Source: Alsobacter ponti (GTDB lineage: Bacteria; Pseudomonadota; Alphaproteobacteria; Rhizobiales; Beijerinckiaceae). From it: a stretch of DNA of 64,000 bases. The notes under the pieces were generated by a model that had not been told where the DNA came from, did no database searches, and worked only from the letters and a program-made list of their open reading frames with translations. Positions 29,280 through 38,570 of the stretch are shown here, in pieces (the first letter of the stretch is position 1; every line of letters starts with the position of its first letter). The position numbers were made by a program, and so were the translations under genes. Where the stretch lies: NCBI RefSeq assembly GCF_024294805.1, contig NZ_JANCLU010000011.1, positions 62,001-126,000 of the forward strand, given 5' to 3'.

Positions 29280-31106
29280 TTATTCAACCGTGACGGATTT
29301 GGCCAGGTTGCGCGGCTGGTCGACGTCCTGCCCGAGCACGACGGCGGTGTGATAAGCGAGGAGCTGGACGGGGACGGCGTACACGATCGGCGCGAAGTTC
29401 GGGGCCATGCGGGGCATCTCGATCGCCCGCAGATCGTCGACCCCCGCCTCCCCCACCGTCTCGCGGTCCGAGATCATGACGATGCGGCCGCCGCGCGCGG
29501 CGACCTCCTGCATGTTCGAGACGGTCTTCTCGAACAGCCCGTCGCGCGGGGCGATGACGATGACGGGCATCGTCTCGTCGATCAGCGCGATCGGCCCATG
29601 CTTCAGTTCGCCCGCGGCGTAGGCTTCGGCGTGGATATAGGAGATTTCCTTGAGCTTCAGCGCGCCTTCCAGCGCCATCGCGAAGCTCGTGCCGCGCCCG
29701 ATATAGAGCACGTCCGACACCCGCGAAATGTCGCGCGCCAGCTCCTGGATGCGGTCCTCCGACTTGAGCGCCTCGGCGAGCAGGCCCGGAACCGCGATGA
29801 GTTCGCTGGCCAGCGCCTCGCCTTCGGCGGCGCTCAGTGCGCCTCGGGCCAGTCCGGCGGCGATGGCCAGGCAGGCCAACACGGTGAGCTGGCAGGTGAA
29901 CGCCTTGGTGGAAGCGACGCCGATCTCGGGGCCGGCCAGCGTCGGGGCCACGACGTCGCTTTCGCGTGCGATCGACGATGTCGGCACGTTGACGACGGCC
30001 AGCACGTGCTGGCCTTGCTCCCGCGCGTAGCGCAGTCCGGCCAGCGTGTCGGCGGTCTCGCCGGACTGCGAAATGAACAGCGCCAGACCGTTTCGCGCCA
30101 TCGGCGCCTCGCGGTAGCGGAACTCCGAGGCGACGTCGATGTCGACCGGCAGGCGGGCGTACCGCTCGAACCAGTATTTCGCGACCAGGCCCGCGTAGTA
30201 GGCCGTGCCGCAAGCGGAAATCGTGAGCCGCTCGAGCTTGGCCCAGTCGAACTTCGCCTCGAAAGGCAGCCGGATCTGGCCCGTCGCCATGTCGAGATAG
30301 TGGGCCAGCGTCCGCCCGACGACTTCCGGCTGTTCGTGGATCTCCTTCGCCATGAAGTGGCGGTACTCGCCCCGGTCGACGAGGAATGCGCCGGCGGCGG
30401 ATTTCTGGCGCTTGCGCTTGACTGTCCTGTTCGCCGCGTCGCGGAAGCTCGCGCCCTTGCGCGACAGCACCACCCAGTCGCCGTCCTCAAGGTAAGTAAT
30501 GGTGTCGGTGAACGGCGCCAAAGCGAGCGCGTCCGAACCGAGATACATCTCGCCATCGCCGTAACCGACCGCCAGCGGCGCGCCCTGCCTGGCGCCGATC
30601 AGCAAATCGTCCTCGCCGTCGAACAGGAACGCGAGGGCGAAGGCCCCGCGCAACTGCGGCAGGACAAGCGAAATGGCGGTTTCCGGGTCGGCGTTACGCG
30701 CCAGCTCACGGTCGACCAGCCGGGCCACCACCTCGGTGTCGGTTTCGGTCTCGAAGATGGCGCCCTCGGCTTCCAGCTTCTGCCGCAGCTCGCGGAAGTT
30801 CTCGATAATTCCGTTGTGAACCACGGCGAGCCGCTCGGTGGCGTGCGGATGGGCGTTGCGCTCGGTCGGCCGGCCATGCGTCGCCCAACGCGTGTGCCCG
30901 ATGCCGGCGTGACCCTTCAGCGGCGCCTCGGCCAGCTTCGCCTCGAGGTTGCGCAGCTTCCCCTCGGCGCGACGGCGCGTCAGCCTGCCGTCCTCCAGCG
31001 TGGCGACGCCCGCCGAATCGTAGCCCCGGTATTCGAGACGCTTCAGGGCGTCCACGATGAGCGGCGCGACGGGGCTGGCCCCCAGAATTCCCACGATTCC
31101 GCACAT
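29280..31106 (-). CDS. glmS: Glucosamine-fructose-6-phosphate aminotransferase (isomerizing)
   Basis: First committed step of amino-sugar synthesis: fructose-6-P plus glutamine gives glucosamine-6-P. It is 608 aa, the full family length. The catalytic N-terminal Cys is in MCGIVGILG; the glutaminase domain shows GHTRWATHGRPTERNAHPH. Two SIS domains follow (FISQSGETADTLAGLRYA and the C-terminal DQPRNLAKSVTVE end with its Lys). It is downstream of glmU on the same strand with a 215-bp gap, so the two may share regulation. Confidence 0.98.
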   Translation of the reverse strand: MCGIVGILGASPVAPLIVDALKRLEYRGYDSAGVATLEDGRLTRRRAEGKLRNLEAKLAEAPLKGHAGIGHTRWATHGRPTERNAHPHATERLAVVHNGIIENFRELRQKLEAEGAIFETETDTEVVARLVDRELARNADPETAISLVLPQLRGAFALAFLFDGEDDLLIGARQGAPLAVGYGDGEMYLGSDALALAPFTDTITYLEDGDWVVLSRKGASFRDAANRTVKRKRQKSAAGAFLVDRGEYRHFMAKEIHEQPEVVGRTLAHYLDMATGQIRLPFEAKFDWAKLERLTISACGTAYYAGLVAKYWFERYARLPVDIDVASEFRYREAPMARNGLALFISQSGETADTLAGLRYAREQGQHVLAVVNVPTSSIARESDVVAPTLAGPEIGVASTKAFTCQLTVLACLAIAAGLARGALSAAEGEALASELIAVPGLLAEALKSEDRIQELARDISRVSDVLYIGRGTSFAMALEGALKLKEISYIHAEAYAAGELKHGPIALIDETMPVIVIAPRDGLFEKTVSNMQEVAARGGRIVMISDRETVGEAGVDDLRAIEMPRMAPNFAPIVYAVPVQLLAYHTAVVLGQDVDQPRNLAKSVTVE

Positions 31107-31321
31107 GGCAGGACCCCCTCTTGTAATGCTCGCCCGCTACGGCAGGGCTCGTGACCATCCCGCCCGAGACGCGGGTTCGATGGGCAGGAAGATCGCGACT
31201 GGTCGTTAACTCTTTGTATTGCGGCGGCTTTCCGCCGATAAAGCCTTCGCTTCACTTTCCGATCTACGCAATCAGCAAGATTTCGGCCAATCACATTCGA
31301 TGACACTCCGTGACAAGCTTG

Positions 31322-32689
31322 TCAGTCCCGCGCCTTCTTCGGCTGCCTCTCCCTGAACGACACCGCCCAGCCCTCCTTCACGACTTGCCGCCCCCGCCCC
31401 AGCGCCAGCGCGTCGGCCGGCACGTCGTCGGTGATGACGGAGCCGGACCCGACGAACGCGCCCGCGCCGACGCGAACCGGCGCGACGAGCGCGGAATTCG
31501 AGCCGATGAAGGCGTTGTCCCCGATCTCCGTCCTGAACTTGCGGAAGCCGTCGTAGTTGCAGGTGATCGTGCCCGCTCCGATATTCGCGTTCGCGCCGAC
31601 GCTCGCGTCCCCGAGATAGGTGAGATGGCTCACCTTCGCCCCCGCGCCGATCTGCGCGCTCTTCACCTCGACGAAATTGCCGATCTTCGCCTTGGGACCG
31701 AGATCGGCGCCCGGGCGCAGACGGCCGAAGGGCCCGACCGTCGCGCCGGGGCCCACATGCGCGCCCTCCAGGTGAGAGAAGGAGTGAATGACGGCGCCGT
31801 CGTCCACCGTCACCCCGGGCCCGAAGACCACGTGGGGCTCGACCAGCACGTCGCGCCCGAGCCTGGTGTCGACCGACAAAAACACGGTCTCGGGCGCGAC
31901 CAGCGTCGCGCCGCCGCGCATCGCCGCCGTGCGCAGCCGCCCTTGCAGGATCGCCTCGGCCTGGGCGAGCTGGACCCGGTCGTTGACGCCCATCACCTCG
32001 CTCTCGGGGGCGACCAGCGCGACGGCGGAAAGGCCCCTTCGGCGCGCCTCCTCGACGGCGTCGGTGAGGTAATACTCGCGCTGGGCGTTCGCGTTCCCGA
32101 TGCCCTCCAGGAGCTCCAGCGCACCTTTTCCATCCAGCGCCATCAGGCCGGCGTTGCACAGCCTGACGCGGCGCTCCGCCTCGTCGGCATCCTTGTGCTC
32201 GCGGATGGCGACGAGCTGGCCGTCGCGCACCAGCATCCGGCCGTAGCCGGTGGGATCGGCGGCCTCGAAGGCGAGCGGCGCCACCGCCGCGCCCCGCGCC
32301 AGCGCCTCGCGCATGCGCCTGAAGGTCTCCGGCATGACGAGGGGGGTGTCGGCGAACACCACGAGCACGTCGTCGAACCCTTCCGCCAGCGAATCGCGGG
32401 CCGCCAGCACGGCGTGGGCGGTGCCGAGCCGCTCGCGCTGGACATGGATGCGGACCTGCGGGTCGACGCGCCGCGCCTCGGCGGCGACGTCGTCCCGGTC
32501 GGGGCCGACGACCACGGCCACCGCGTCCGCCCCGGAGTCCCGCACGGCTGAGACCACGTGCCAGAGCAGGCTGCGCCCACCGATCGCGTGCAGCACCTTC
32601 GGCACCTCGGACTTCATTCGCACGCCGCCGCCGGCGGCGAGGATGACGGCGAGACAGCGGCGCGCGGCGGCAGGGCGGGTTTCGGTCAT
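31322..32689 (-). CDS. glmU: Bifunctional UDP-N-acetylglucosamine pyrophosphorylase / glucosamine-1-P acetyltransferase
   Basis: Last two steps of UDP-GlcNAc synthesis, 455 aa. The N-terminal nucleotidyltransferase domain has [20 protein letters not shown] and the metal-binding VVFADTPLV. The C-terminal left-handed beta helix is seen as hexapeptide repeats ([36 protein letters not shown]) with the acetyltransferase active-site region. It pairs functionally with glmS downstream. Confidence 0.97.
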   Translation of the reverse strand: MTETRPAAARRCLAVILAAGGGVRMKSEVPKVLHAIGGRSLLWHVVSAVRDSGADAVAVVVGPDRDDVAAEARRVDPQVRIHVQRERLGTAHAVLAARDSLAEGFDDVLVVFADTPLVMPETFRRMREALARGAAVAPLAFEAADPTGYGRMLVRDGQLVAIREHKDADEAERRVRLCNAGLMALDGKGALELLEGIGNANAQREYYLTDAVEEARRRGLSAVALVAPESEVMGVNDRVQLAQAEAILQGRLRTAAMRGGATLVAPETVFLSVDTRLGRDVLVEPHVVFGPGVTVDDGAVIHSFSHLEGAHVGPGATVGPFGRLRPGADLGPKAKIGNFVEVKSAQIGAGAKVSHLTYLGDASVGANANIGAGTITCNYDGFRKFRTEIGDNAFIGSNSALVAPVRVGAGAFVGSGSVITDDVPADALALGRGRQVVKEGWAVSFRERQPKKARD

Positions 32690-33060
32690 GGTCGGCGGGT
32701 CCCGGATGGAAGGATCTCGCGCCGGTTCTAGCAGGCCCGGCGGTTCGGGCGAAAGCCGGGCGCACGCGGAACGCGTAGAGGCCTACCCGCCGCGAAATCG
32801 ACACCCGCCTGCCACGCGCTCGGCGGAAACCGCCTCGCAACTGTGCCGGATGGCCGGATTCGCGTGACCCGGCCATCGAAATTGCCTCCCAATTAAGGGA
32901 TTATGTGATAAAAGCTCGCCCGGCCTGTCCAAGACCCAAGAAATGGAGTTGGACAACACGTCTACCCCGCCCGGAGCGCCCCACGCTTTCGGGCGACATT
33001 TGTGTCGAGTCCATGCCCAGCGTTCCGCCGATAATTCCCGCTCTTCTCCCGGACGCCTCC
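32690..33060 (+). promoter_or_regulatory. Gap upstream of opgG with a possible promoter
   Basis: About 370 bases between divergent glmU and opgG. A sigma70-like pair TTGCCT (32882-32887) and TGATAA (32906-32911) with an 18-base spacer sits in the only AT-rich part. This is a pattern match by eye with low certainty. The opgG reading frame is open upstream to 32905, so a longer leader is formally possible. Confidence 0.3.
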
Positions 33061-34605
33061 ATGGATCGCCGGCGGCTCCTGGCGCTGGCGGGCGGCGCGG
33101 CGGCGTCTCTGGTGGCGACCGGCGGCGCCAGCGCCCAGAACGCCACGTCCCAGGCGATCCAGGGAACGCTTGGTGAAGGTCAGCGCTTCAACCCGGCCTC
33201 GGTCGTCGAACTCGCCCGGCTCTTGTCGAAGAAGGCGTACACCCCGCCTCCGAGCGACCTGCCTGAGCCTTTCGCCAATCTCACCTACGAGCAGTATATC
33301 GGCATCCGGGCGCAGCCCAGCGCCGTGCTGTGGGGCGGCGAGGGCCGCAGCTTCTCGATCGAGCCGCTGCATCGGGGATTCGCCTTCCAGAGCGCGGTGC
33401 AGCTTTTCGTCGTCGAGGACAACGCGGTGCGCCGCGTGCTCTACGATCGGTCCCGCTTCGACTATGGCCGCCTGCAGGCCCCGGCCAATCTCCCCGACCT
33501 CGGCTTCTCGGGCTTCCGCGTGTTCGGCGACGCGCAGGGCGGTCGCACGCGCGAGGTCGCGATTTTCCAGGGCGCGACCTTCTTCCGCTCCTCGGCGCGC
33601 GGGCAGAACCTCGGGGTCATGGCGCGCGGCCTCACGCTCAAGGCCGGCGATTCGAAGGGTGAGGAATTCCCCTTCTTCCGCGCTTTCTGGATCGAGCAGC
33701 CCGGCCCGCAAAGCGAGAAGCTGGTGATCCACGCCCTGCTCGACAGCGAGAGCGTGTGCGGCGCGTACCGCTTCACGCTGCGCAGCGGAGAGGTGTCGAT
33801 CATCGACACCGAGGTGACCCTGTTCCCTCGCGCCGCGGTCGAGAACTACGGCATCGGCGGGATGAGCTCGACCTTCCTGTTCGGTCCCAACGACAGGCGC
33901 GGGGTCGACGACGTGCGCCCCGCAGTGTTCGAGAGCTCCGGGCTGCAGATCAAGAACGGCAACGACGAGTGGCTTTGGCGGCCGCTCAGCAACCCTGACA
34001 CGCTCCAGATTTCCGCCTTCGTCGACCCCTCCCCGCGCGGCTTCGGCCTGATGCAGCGGGAGCGCGACTACACGGCCTTTCTCGACGACGATCAGAACTT
34101 CGAGCGCCGGCCGAGCCTCTGGATCGAGCCGATCGGCGAGTGGGGCCCGGGGCTCGTTCAGCTTATCGAAATTCCGACCGACAGCGAGATCAACGACAAC
34201 GTGCTGTGCTACTGGCGGCCGAAGCAGGCGCTCGCGGCCGGCGCGGAGGTCAGCTTCGCCTATCGCCAGTTCTGGTGCTGGCAGCCGCCGGAGCGGCCGA
34301 ACCTTCTGCAGGTGGGCGAGACCCGCGTCGGGCGGGGCCGCAACAACGCCCAGCGCCGGTTCGTGATCGACTTCGAGGGAGAGGCGCTGAAATCCTCCCA
34401 GGCGATCCTGGAACTCAAGCCTGCCTTGTCGGCTTCGCCCGGCTCGGTGGTCAACATCCGAGTCTGGCCGTATCCGGAACGGAAAATGTGCCGTATTGGT
34501 TTCGACCTGGACGTCGGGACCGAGACGGTGAGCGAGTTGCGGCTCGTGCTCGAGGCGGCCGGCAAGCCCATCAGCGAGACATGGCTATACCGTTGGACAC
34601 CGTGA
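33061..34605 (+). CDS. opgG: Glucan biosynthesis protein OpgG/OpgD family
   Basis: Periplasmic protein required for osmoregulated periplasmic glucan backbone synthesis, 514 aa. The N terminus MDRRRLLALAGGAAASLVA then SAQ resembles a Tat signal (RRRLL), which would fit the OpgD branch. The mature part begins with FNPASVVELARLLSKKAY and shows family blocks YEQYIGIRAQP, FRAFWIEQPGP and the aromatic FAYRQFWCWQPPERP. The start at 33061 is chosen for the signal peptide; an ATG at 33013 is in frame. It overlaps opgH. Confidence 0.93.
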   Translation: MDRRRLLALAGGAAASLVATGGASAQNATSQAIQGTLGEGQRFNPASVVELARLLSKKAYTPPPSDLPEPFANLTYEQYIGIRAQPSAVLWGGEGRSFSIEPLHRGFAFQSAVQLFVVEDNAVRRVLYDRSRFDYGRLQAPANLPDLGFSGFRVFGDAQGGRTREVAIFQGATFFRSSARGQNLGVMARGLTLKAGDSKGEEFPFFRAFWIEQPGPQSEKLVIHALLDSESVCGAYRFTLRSGEVSIIDTEVTLFPRAAVENYGIGGMSSTFLFGPNDRRGVDDVRPAVFESSGLQIKNGNDEWLWRPLSNPDTLQISAFVDPSPRGFGLMQRERDYTAFLDDDQNFERRPSLWIEPIGEWGPGLVQLIEIPTDSEINDNVLCYWRPKQALAAGAEVSFAYRQFWCWQPPERPNLLQVGETRVGRGRNNAQRRFVIDFEGEALKSSQAILELKPALSASPGSVVNIRVWPYPERKMCRIGFDLDVGTETVSELRLVLEAAGKPISETWLYRWTP

Positions 34606-36758
34606 CCGCACCCATCGCCCTGCTGGCGCAGCCCGCCGAGCTGGCCGCATTGCCGCCCGAAGCGCCGCTGCGGATGCCGGTCCAGTCGCTGTCGACGTTT
34701 CCGCGCTCCGCCGTCCGCAAGCCGATCCGCCCGCGCTCGACGCCGTGGTTGACCCGGCTGTTCGTCTTCGGCGGCGCCATCGCCCTCACCGGCTGGGGCG
34801 CGTTCGAAATGTACAAGGTCGTGTCGGTCTCGGTCGTCACGCCGCTCCAGTGGGCGCTGGTCGCCCTGTTCACGGTGAACTTCTCGTGGATCGCGCTGGC
34901 CTTCACGAGCGCCATCGTCGGCTTCCTCTCGCTGCTGCGCCGCCCGCGGCCGCGCGGCCTGCCGTCGTCGCTATCGACGCGCACCGCGGTCGTGATGCCC
35001 GTCTACAACGAGGCGACGGCCCGCGTCTTCGCCTCGCTGCAGTCGATGATCGAGGACATTGCCACAACCGGCCTGCTGCAGCATTTCGACTTCTTCATCC
35101 TCTCCGACTCGACCCAGCCCAATGCATGGATCGCCGAGGAACGCGCCTTCTACGCGCTGCGCGAGCGCATGGGGCCGTCCGCCCGCATCTTCTACCGTCA
35201 CCGCAAGCGCAACACTGGCCGCAAGGCCGGCAATATCGAGGACTTCGTCACGCGGTGGGGCGGCGCCTACGACCACATGCTGGTGCTTGACGCCGACAGC
35301 CTGATGACCTCGGCTTGCATCGTCGGCCTCACGGCGGCGATGGAGGCGGACCCGGACTCCGGAATCATCCAGTCGCTGCCGCTCATCATCAACCGGAACA
35401 CGCTGTTCGCGCGCCTCCAGCAGTTCGCCGCCAAGATCTACGGCCCGGTGATCGCCACCGGCCTTGCCGTATGGTCCGGACGCGAGGGCAATTACTGGGG
35501 CCATAACGCGATCATCCGCACGCGGGCCTTCGCCGACCATTGCGGCATGCCGACCCTGTCGGGCAAGCCGCCCTTCGGCGGCCACATCATGAGCCACGAC
35601 TTCGTCGAGGCCGCGCTGATCCGCCGCGCCGGCTGGTCGGTCTACATGCTGCCGGACCTGCAGGGCAGCTACGAGGAAAGCCCGCCCTCGCTGATCGACC
35701 TCGCGACCCGCGACCGGCGCTGGTGCCAGGGCAACCTCCAGCACGTCCGCGTGGTGGGTGCGGCCGGCCTCACCTGGCCGACCCGCCAGCATTTCACCAC
35801 GGGCATCATGTCCTACCTCGCCTCGCCGCTCTGGCTGGCGCAGCTGCTGGTCGGCGTGATGCTGGTCCTGCAGACGCGCTACGTGCGGCCGGAATATTTC
35901 ACCCGCGAGTTCTCTTTGTTCCCGACCTGGCCGCGCTTCGACGCCGAGCGCGCGTTGATGCTGTTCGGCGTCACCATGGCGATTCTCATTGCGCCCAAGA
36001 TCTTCGGCCTCATCCTGGCCCTGATCCGCGGCGACGAGCGGCGGCTGAGCGGCGGCGGCTTCCGGCTCACGGTGTCTGCGCTGTTCGAGATCCTGATGTC
36101 GGCCCTGATGGCGCCGATCCTGATGCTGATCCAGTCCGGCGCGGTGGTGCAAATCATCTTCGGCCGCGACACCGGCTGGAACCCGCAGCGGCGCGACGAC
36201 GGCTCCATTCCCTTCCGGGACATCGTGCGCCGGCATCGCTGGCATGTTCTGTTCGGCCTGTTTGTGGGCGTGTCGGCGTTCATGATCGCCCCCTCGCTCG
36301 CGGGCTGGATGTCGCCCACGATCCTCGGCCTGCTGCTCGCGATCCCGATTTCCTACGCCTCGGGACAGTTGTCGCTCGGCCTCGCCCTCAAGCGCGCCGG
36401 CCTGCTGCTGACGCGCGAGGAAACGCAGCCGCCGGCGATCGCCGGACGCGCCAATGCGCTGATGCGCGAACTGGAGGAGAGCGGCTTCGACGACGCCAAC
36501 GGCGTCGAGGCGATCCATGCCGACCCGCTGCTGCGGGCCCGGCACGAGGCGATGCTGCCGGCCGCCGAGGGGCGCCGGCGCGGCGAGATCGACCGCGATC
36601 GCGTGCTGGCGCAGGCCAAGATCGGCGATGCCGAGACGATCGAGGATCTGATGGCCTGGCTCGACAACCGCGAGACGATGGTCGTGCTGCACGACCGCGC
36701 CCTGCTGGGTCTGCTCGCCGGCCTGCCCCGTCGAGAGACGGCCATCGCCGCCGAATGA
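34581..36758 (+). CDS. opgH: Glucans biosynthesis glucosyltransferase OpgH
   Basis: Inner-membrane GT2 glucosyltransferase that makes the OPG beta-glucan chain from UDP-glucose, 725 aa. It has N-terminal membrane segments (LFVFGGAIALTGWGAFEMYK, LQWALVALFTVNFSWIAL), a catalytic domain with TAVVMPVYNEA, LVLDADSLMT and the RDRRWCQGN (QxxRW-like) motif, and several C-terminal helices. ATG 34581 lies inside the end of opgG (25-bp overlap); a GTG at 34602 that overlaps the opgG stop (GTGA) is an alternative start. The coupling implies a two-gene operon. Confidence 0.95.
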   Translation: MAIPLDTVTAPIALLAQPAELAALPPEAPLRMPVQSLSTFPRSAVRKPIRPRSTPWLTRLFVFGGAIALTGWGAFEMYKVVSVSVVTPLQWALVALFTVNFSWIALAFTSAIVGFLSLLRRPRPRGLPSSLSTRTAVVMPVYNEATARVFASLQSMIEDIATTGLLQHFDFFILSDSTQPNAWIAEERAFYALRERMGPSARIFYRHRKRNTGRKAGNIEDFVTRWGGAYDHMLVLDADSLMTSACIVGLTAAMEADPDSGIIQSLPLIINRNTLFARLQQFAAKIYGPVIATGLAVWSGREGNYWGHNAIIRTRAFADHCGMPTLSGKPPFGGHIMSHDFVEAALIRRAGWSVYMLPDLQGSYEESPPSLIDLATRDRRWCQGNLQHVRVVGAAGLTWPTRQHFTTGIMSYLASPLWLAQLLVGVMLVLQTRYVRPEYFTREFSLFPTWPRFDAERALMLFGVTMAILIAPKIFGLILALIRGDERRLSGGGFRLTVSALFEILMSALMAPILMLIQSGAVVQIIFGRDTGWNPQRRDDGSIPFRDIVRRHRWHVLFGLFVGVSAFMIAPSLAGWMSPTILGLLLAIPISYASGQLSLGLALKRAGLLLTREETQPPAIAGRANALMRELEESGFDDANGVEAIHADPLLRARHEAMLPAAEGRRRGEIDRDRVLAQAKIGDAETIEDLMAWLDNRETMVVLHDRALLGLLAGLPRRETAIAAE

Positions 36759-36825
36759 CCGTCGGGGCCCGCCCTCGGCGCTATTGACCAGCCCCGCGTG
36801 GCCGGATACGCAGGGGCCGCCTCGG

Positions 36826-36901
36826 GAGCGCGTAGCTCAGCCGGTAGAGCAACTGACTTTTAATCAGTAGGTCCTGGGTTCGAGTCCCAGCGCGCTCACC
36901 A
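36826..36901 (+). tRNA. tRNA-Lys (anticodon TTT), with encoded CCA
   Basis: Cloverleaf read directly: acceptor GAGCGCG pairs with CGCGCTC, D arm GCTC...GAGC, anticodon stem ACTGA/TCAGT with loop CTTTTAA (anticodon TTT), and T arm CTGGG TTCGAGT CCCAG. Discriminator A and CCA are encoded. The 3' half is the insertion site of the integrative element that follows. Confidence 0.98.
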
Positions 36902-36904
36902 CCT
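36856..36904 (+). repeat. attL (49-bp direct repeat, 3' part of tRNA-Lys)
   Basis: Identical to 51818-51866. It begins in the anticodon arm of tRNA-Lys and ends 3 bp past the CCA, so integration leaves the tRNA gene intact on this side. Confidence 0.95.
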
Positions 36905-36924
36905 AACCATTTGAAATGGTTAGG
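36902..36924. repeat. Perfect 11-bp inverted repeat at the left end of the element
   Basis: Arms CCTAACCATTT and AAATGGTTAGG are separated by one base. The first three bases belong to the att repeat. No T run follows, so it is not an obvious terminator. It could be a protein-binding site for integration/excision or a processing signal after tRNA-Lys. Confidence 0.6.
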
Positions 36925-37035
36925 ATATTCCCGAGAAGAACAGTGGTTTCTGGAGAAATGGTTGCGCCGGAGGCGCATTGGGTAACGAGAGGGTAACGAG
37001 ATCTCTCTCTCGGTACTTGAGAAACGAGATGATCA

Positions 37036-37287
37036 ATGGAAACGATTGAGAAGGTATCGGATTCACGTGGCGCCGAGCATGAGGTTCAAGTCACCTGGAT
37101 CTTGATGCACACGCACGACAGCGGACGCCGATTCGGTCGTGACGCTGAGGCCTATATCCCCGGCGTCGTGCTCTTTGTACACGACGACAAGGAGCTTAGG
37201 CATGTATCGGGCAATGAGTGGGAACTGGAGGAAACTGGCCAGCGGTTTATTGCTTCATTTCCCAATTCGGTAACGAAGGAGACTTAG
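37036..37287 (+). CDS. Small protein of unknown function at the left end of the element
   Basis: 83 aa, acidic, starting METIEKVSDSRGAEHEVQV and ending in a plausible folded pattern (GVVLFVHDDKELRHVSGNEW). No family recognised. It lies just inside attL, transcribed toward the element, convergent with the membrane protein gene 11 bp further. Its position suggests a cargo gene. Confidence 0.55.
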   Translation: METIEKVSDSRGAEHEVQVTWILMHTHDSGRRFGRDAEAYIPGVVLFVHDDKELRHVSGNEWELEETGQRFIASFPNSVTKET

Positions 37288-37298
37288 CCCCCATCTTC

Positions 37299-37778
37299 TC
37301 ATTCGAGTCGGTAAATAGCAGTTGCGTAACTTACGATGAGAATGAAAAGAGAGACAAGCGCGCTTGGTACACAGATAATCAATGTTAAAATCCACCATCG
37401 AACCATAACAACGGATAACCGTTGTTCTGCCAGTTGGGCTTCTTTTACCTTACGCTCGAACGCAACTGGCTCCTGTTCTGAGAGTGCCAAACTATACATG
37501 CTCAGAAATAATTTCGCGTTGAGTACCATTTTTATTACCTCGAAGAAAACAAATGCAGAAAGAGAAAGCAGTAAAAGGCCACCGGTCCAGAGGGTAGCGC
37601 TTTTTGGCAAAAACATTTTTGTATTCGACCAGATTGTAAATGCAGCGGCGTATCCACCTATAAGTACAACATTCGTGTAAGCTGCCGCTCGATCGTAGGT
37701 CTTAGATAGTATCTCAACGAATATTGCCTGCCGTTCTTTCACATGTTTTTTCAGTTCCTCGCCTTCTAAATCGGCCAT
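37299..37778 (-). CDS. Small multi-pass membrane protein, cargo candidate
   Basis: 159 aa from ATG 37778 (MADLEGEELKKHVKERQAIF). A charged N-terminal helix is followed by hydrophobic segments NVVLIGGYAAAFTIW, WTGGLLLLSLSAFVFFEVI and a long C-terminal one (WWILTLIICVPSALVSLFIL). A charged cytoplasmic-type stretch (FERKVKEAQLAEQR) lies between the second and third. Base composition is clearly more AT-rich than the core genome. No family recognised. It lies near attL, where accessory genes often sit. Confidence 0.6.
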   Translation of the reverse strand: MADLEGEELKKHVKERQAIFVEILSKTYDRAAAYTNVVLIGGYAAAFTIWSNTKMFLPKSATLWTGGLLLLSLSAFVFFEVIKMVLNAKLFLSMYSLALSEQEPVAFERKVKEAQLAEQRLSVVMVRWWILTLIICVPSALVSLFILIVSYATAIYRLE

Positions 37779-37920
37779 CAGCGCACTTCTCCGTTGTTCG
37801 AAAACAGCACAGTTCGGACTGTATTCTCTGGAGCACCCGACGCAAAGCGCTGGCTCTACCGGCGACTCCACTGCTGCATGTGGGACAGCCGGACGGGATG
37901 TGCGACGCGGGTGGCCTTAG

Positions 37921-37947
37921 AAAAAAGGCCGGGATGTGAGCCCGGCC
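37921..37947 (-). terminator. Rho-independent terminator of the 38451-37976 gene pair
   Basis: Read on the minus strand: GGCCGGG, 7-base loop, CCCGGCC, then six Ts. It starts 28 bp past the stop codon of the gene at 37976-38206. Confidence 0.88.
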
Positions 37948-37975
37948 AGGTTACGCGAGTTGCCAGCGCGCAGGT

Positions 37976-38206
37976 TCAATCTGTTCGCATGGCTTCTTTC
38001 TGGAAAGACTTGAGGATCTCTGCCGCCTCGTGGAGCTTCTGCAGGACCACGCCGCCGATCGCGATGACGGGAGAGACGTCATCATCTGGAAGGTGCTCGG
38101 CGGTGACGTTCATTGCTCGCACAAGATCCGTCGTCTCAGCGATCAGATCGGAGACGTCGAGCATTTTGCCCAAGCTGCCGTTCGCCACGCAGGGATCAAC
38201 GCTCAT
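37976..38206 (-). CDS. Small protein of unknown function (second gene of a pair)
   Basis: 76 aa, mostly helical and acidic (LDVSDLIAETTDLVRAMNVT, VVLQKLHEAAEILKSFQKEA). The start codon overlaps the stop of the preceding gene (ATGA at 38203-38206), so the two are translationally coupled. A strong terminator follows. The pair is divergent from the XRE regulator with an operator-like palindrome between, so it may be an immunity or lysogeny-related unit; the function is not known. Confidence 0.6.
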   Translation of the reverse strand: MSVDPCVANGSLGKMLDVSDLIAETTDLVRAMNVTAEHLPDDDVSPVIAIGGVVLQKLHEAAEILKSFQKEAMRTD

Positions 38207-38451
38207 TCATCACCCCCTTCTACACCCTGCAGCCGGTTGCGCACGGGCATCAGATCGCGAATGGCCTCGTCTACGGTCGCCCACACTGCTGCCAGAGATT
38301 GGGCGTCGTGCCATGTTCGATTTTCGGGGGACAGGGCGAGGTGAATAGTCCGTAACTTGTCCAAGGCTGCATCCATCAGGTCGCCAGCGTTGATTTTCTG
38401 CGCCGGCAGGACGATCGGCGACTCTGCGGCGATTTCATTAAGCGTAGCCAT
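38203..38451 (-). CDS. Small protein of unknown function (first gene of a pair)
   Basis: 82 aa from ATG 38451 (MATLNEIAAESPIVLPAQ), chosen because GGAG lies 9 bases upstream; an ATG three codons earlier touches that site. The helical acidic C-terminal half contains WHDAQSLAAVWATVDEAIRD. No family recognised. It overlaps the next gene by 4 bp and is divergent from the XRE gene. Confidence 0.6.
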   Translation of the reverse strand: MATLNEIAAESPIVLPAQKINAGDLMDAALDKLRTIHLALSPENRTWHDAQSLAAVWATVDEAIRDLMPVRNRLQGVEGGDE

Positions 38452-38512
38452 AGGGCGCATCTCCAGTTCATATCAAAACACTGACGTCACCACACTGCCC
38501 GTGGCGAAATTG

Positions 38513-38537
38513 AATGTCAACGCAAAACGCTGACATT
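38513..38537. promoter_or_regulatory. Operator-like inverted repeat upstream of the XRE regulator
   Basis: Arms AATGTCAACG and CGCTGACATT (9 of 10 complementary) with a 5-base spacer CAAAA. A partial direct copy of the right half (AAAACACTGACGT, 38475-38487) lies closer to the divergent gene pair. Placement between divergent genes fits a repressor-controlled switch. Confidence 0.6.
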
Positions 38538-38570
38538 GCCAGAAATCGCGACGCGGCTTAGGTTGTTGAA

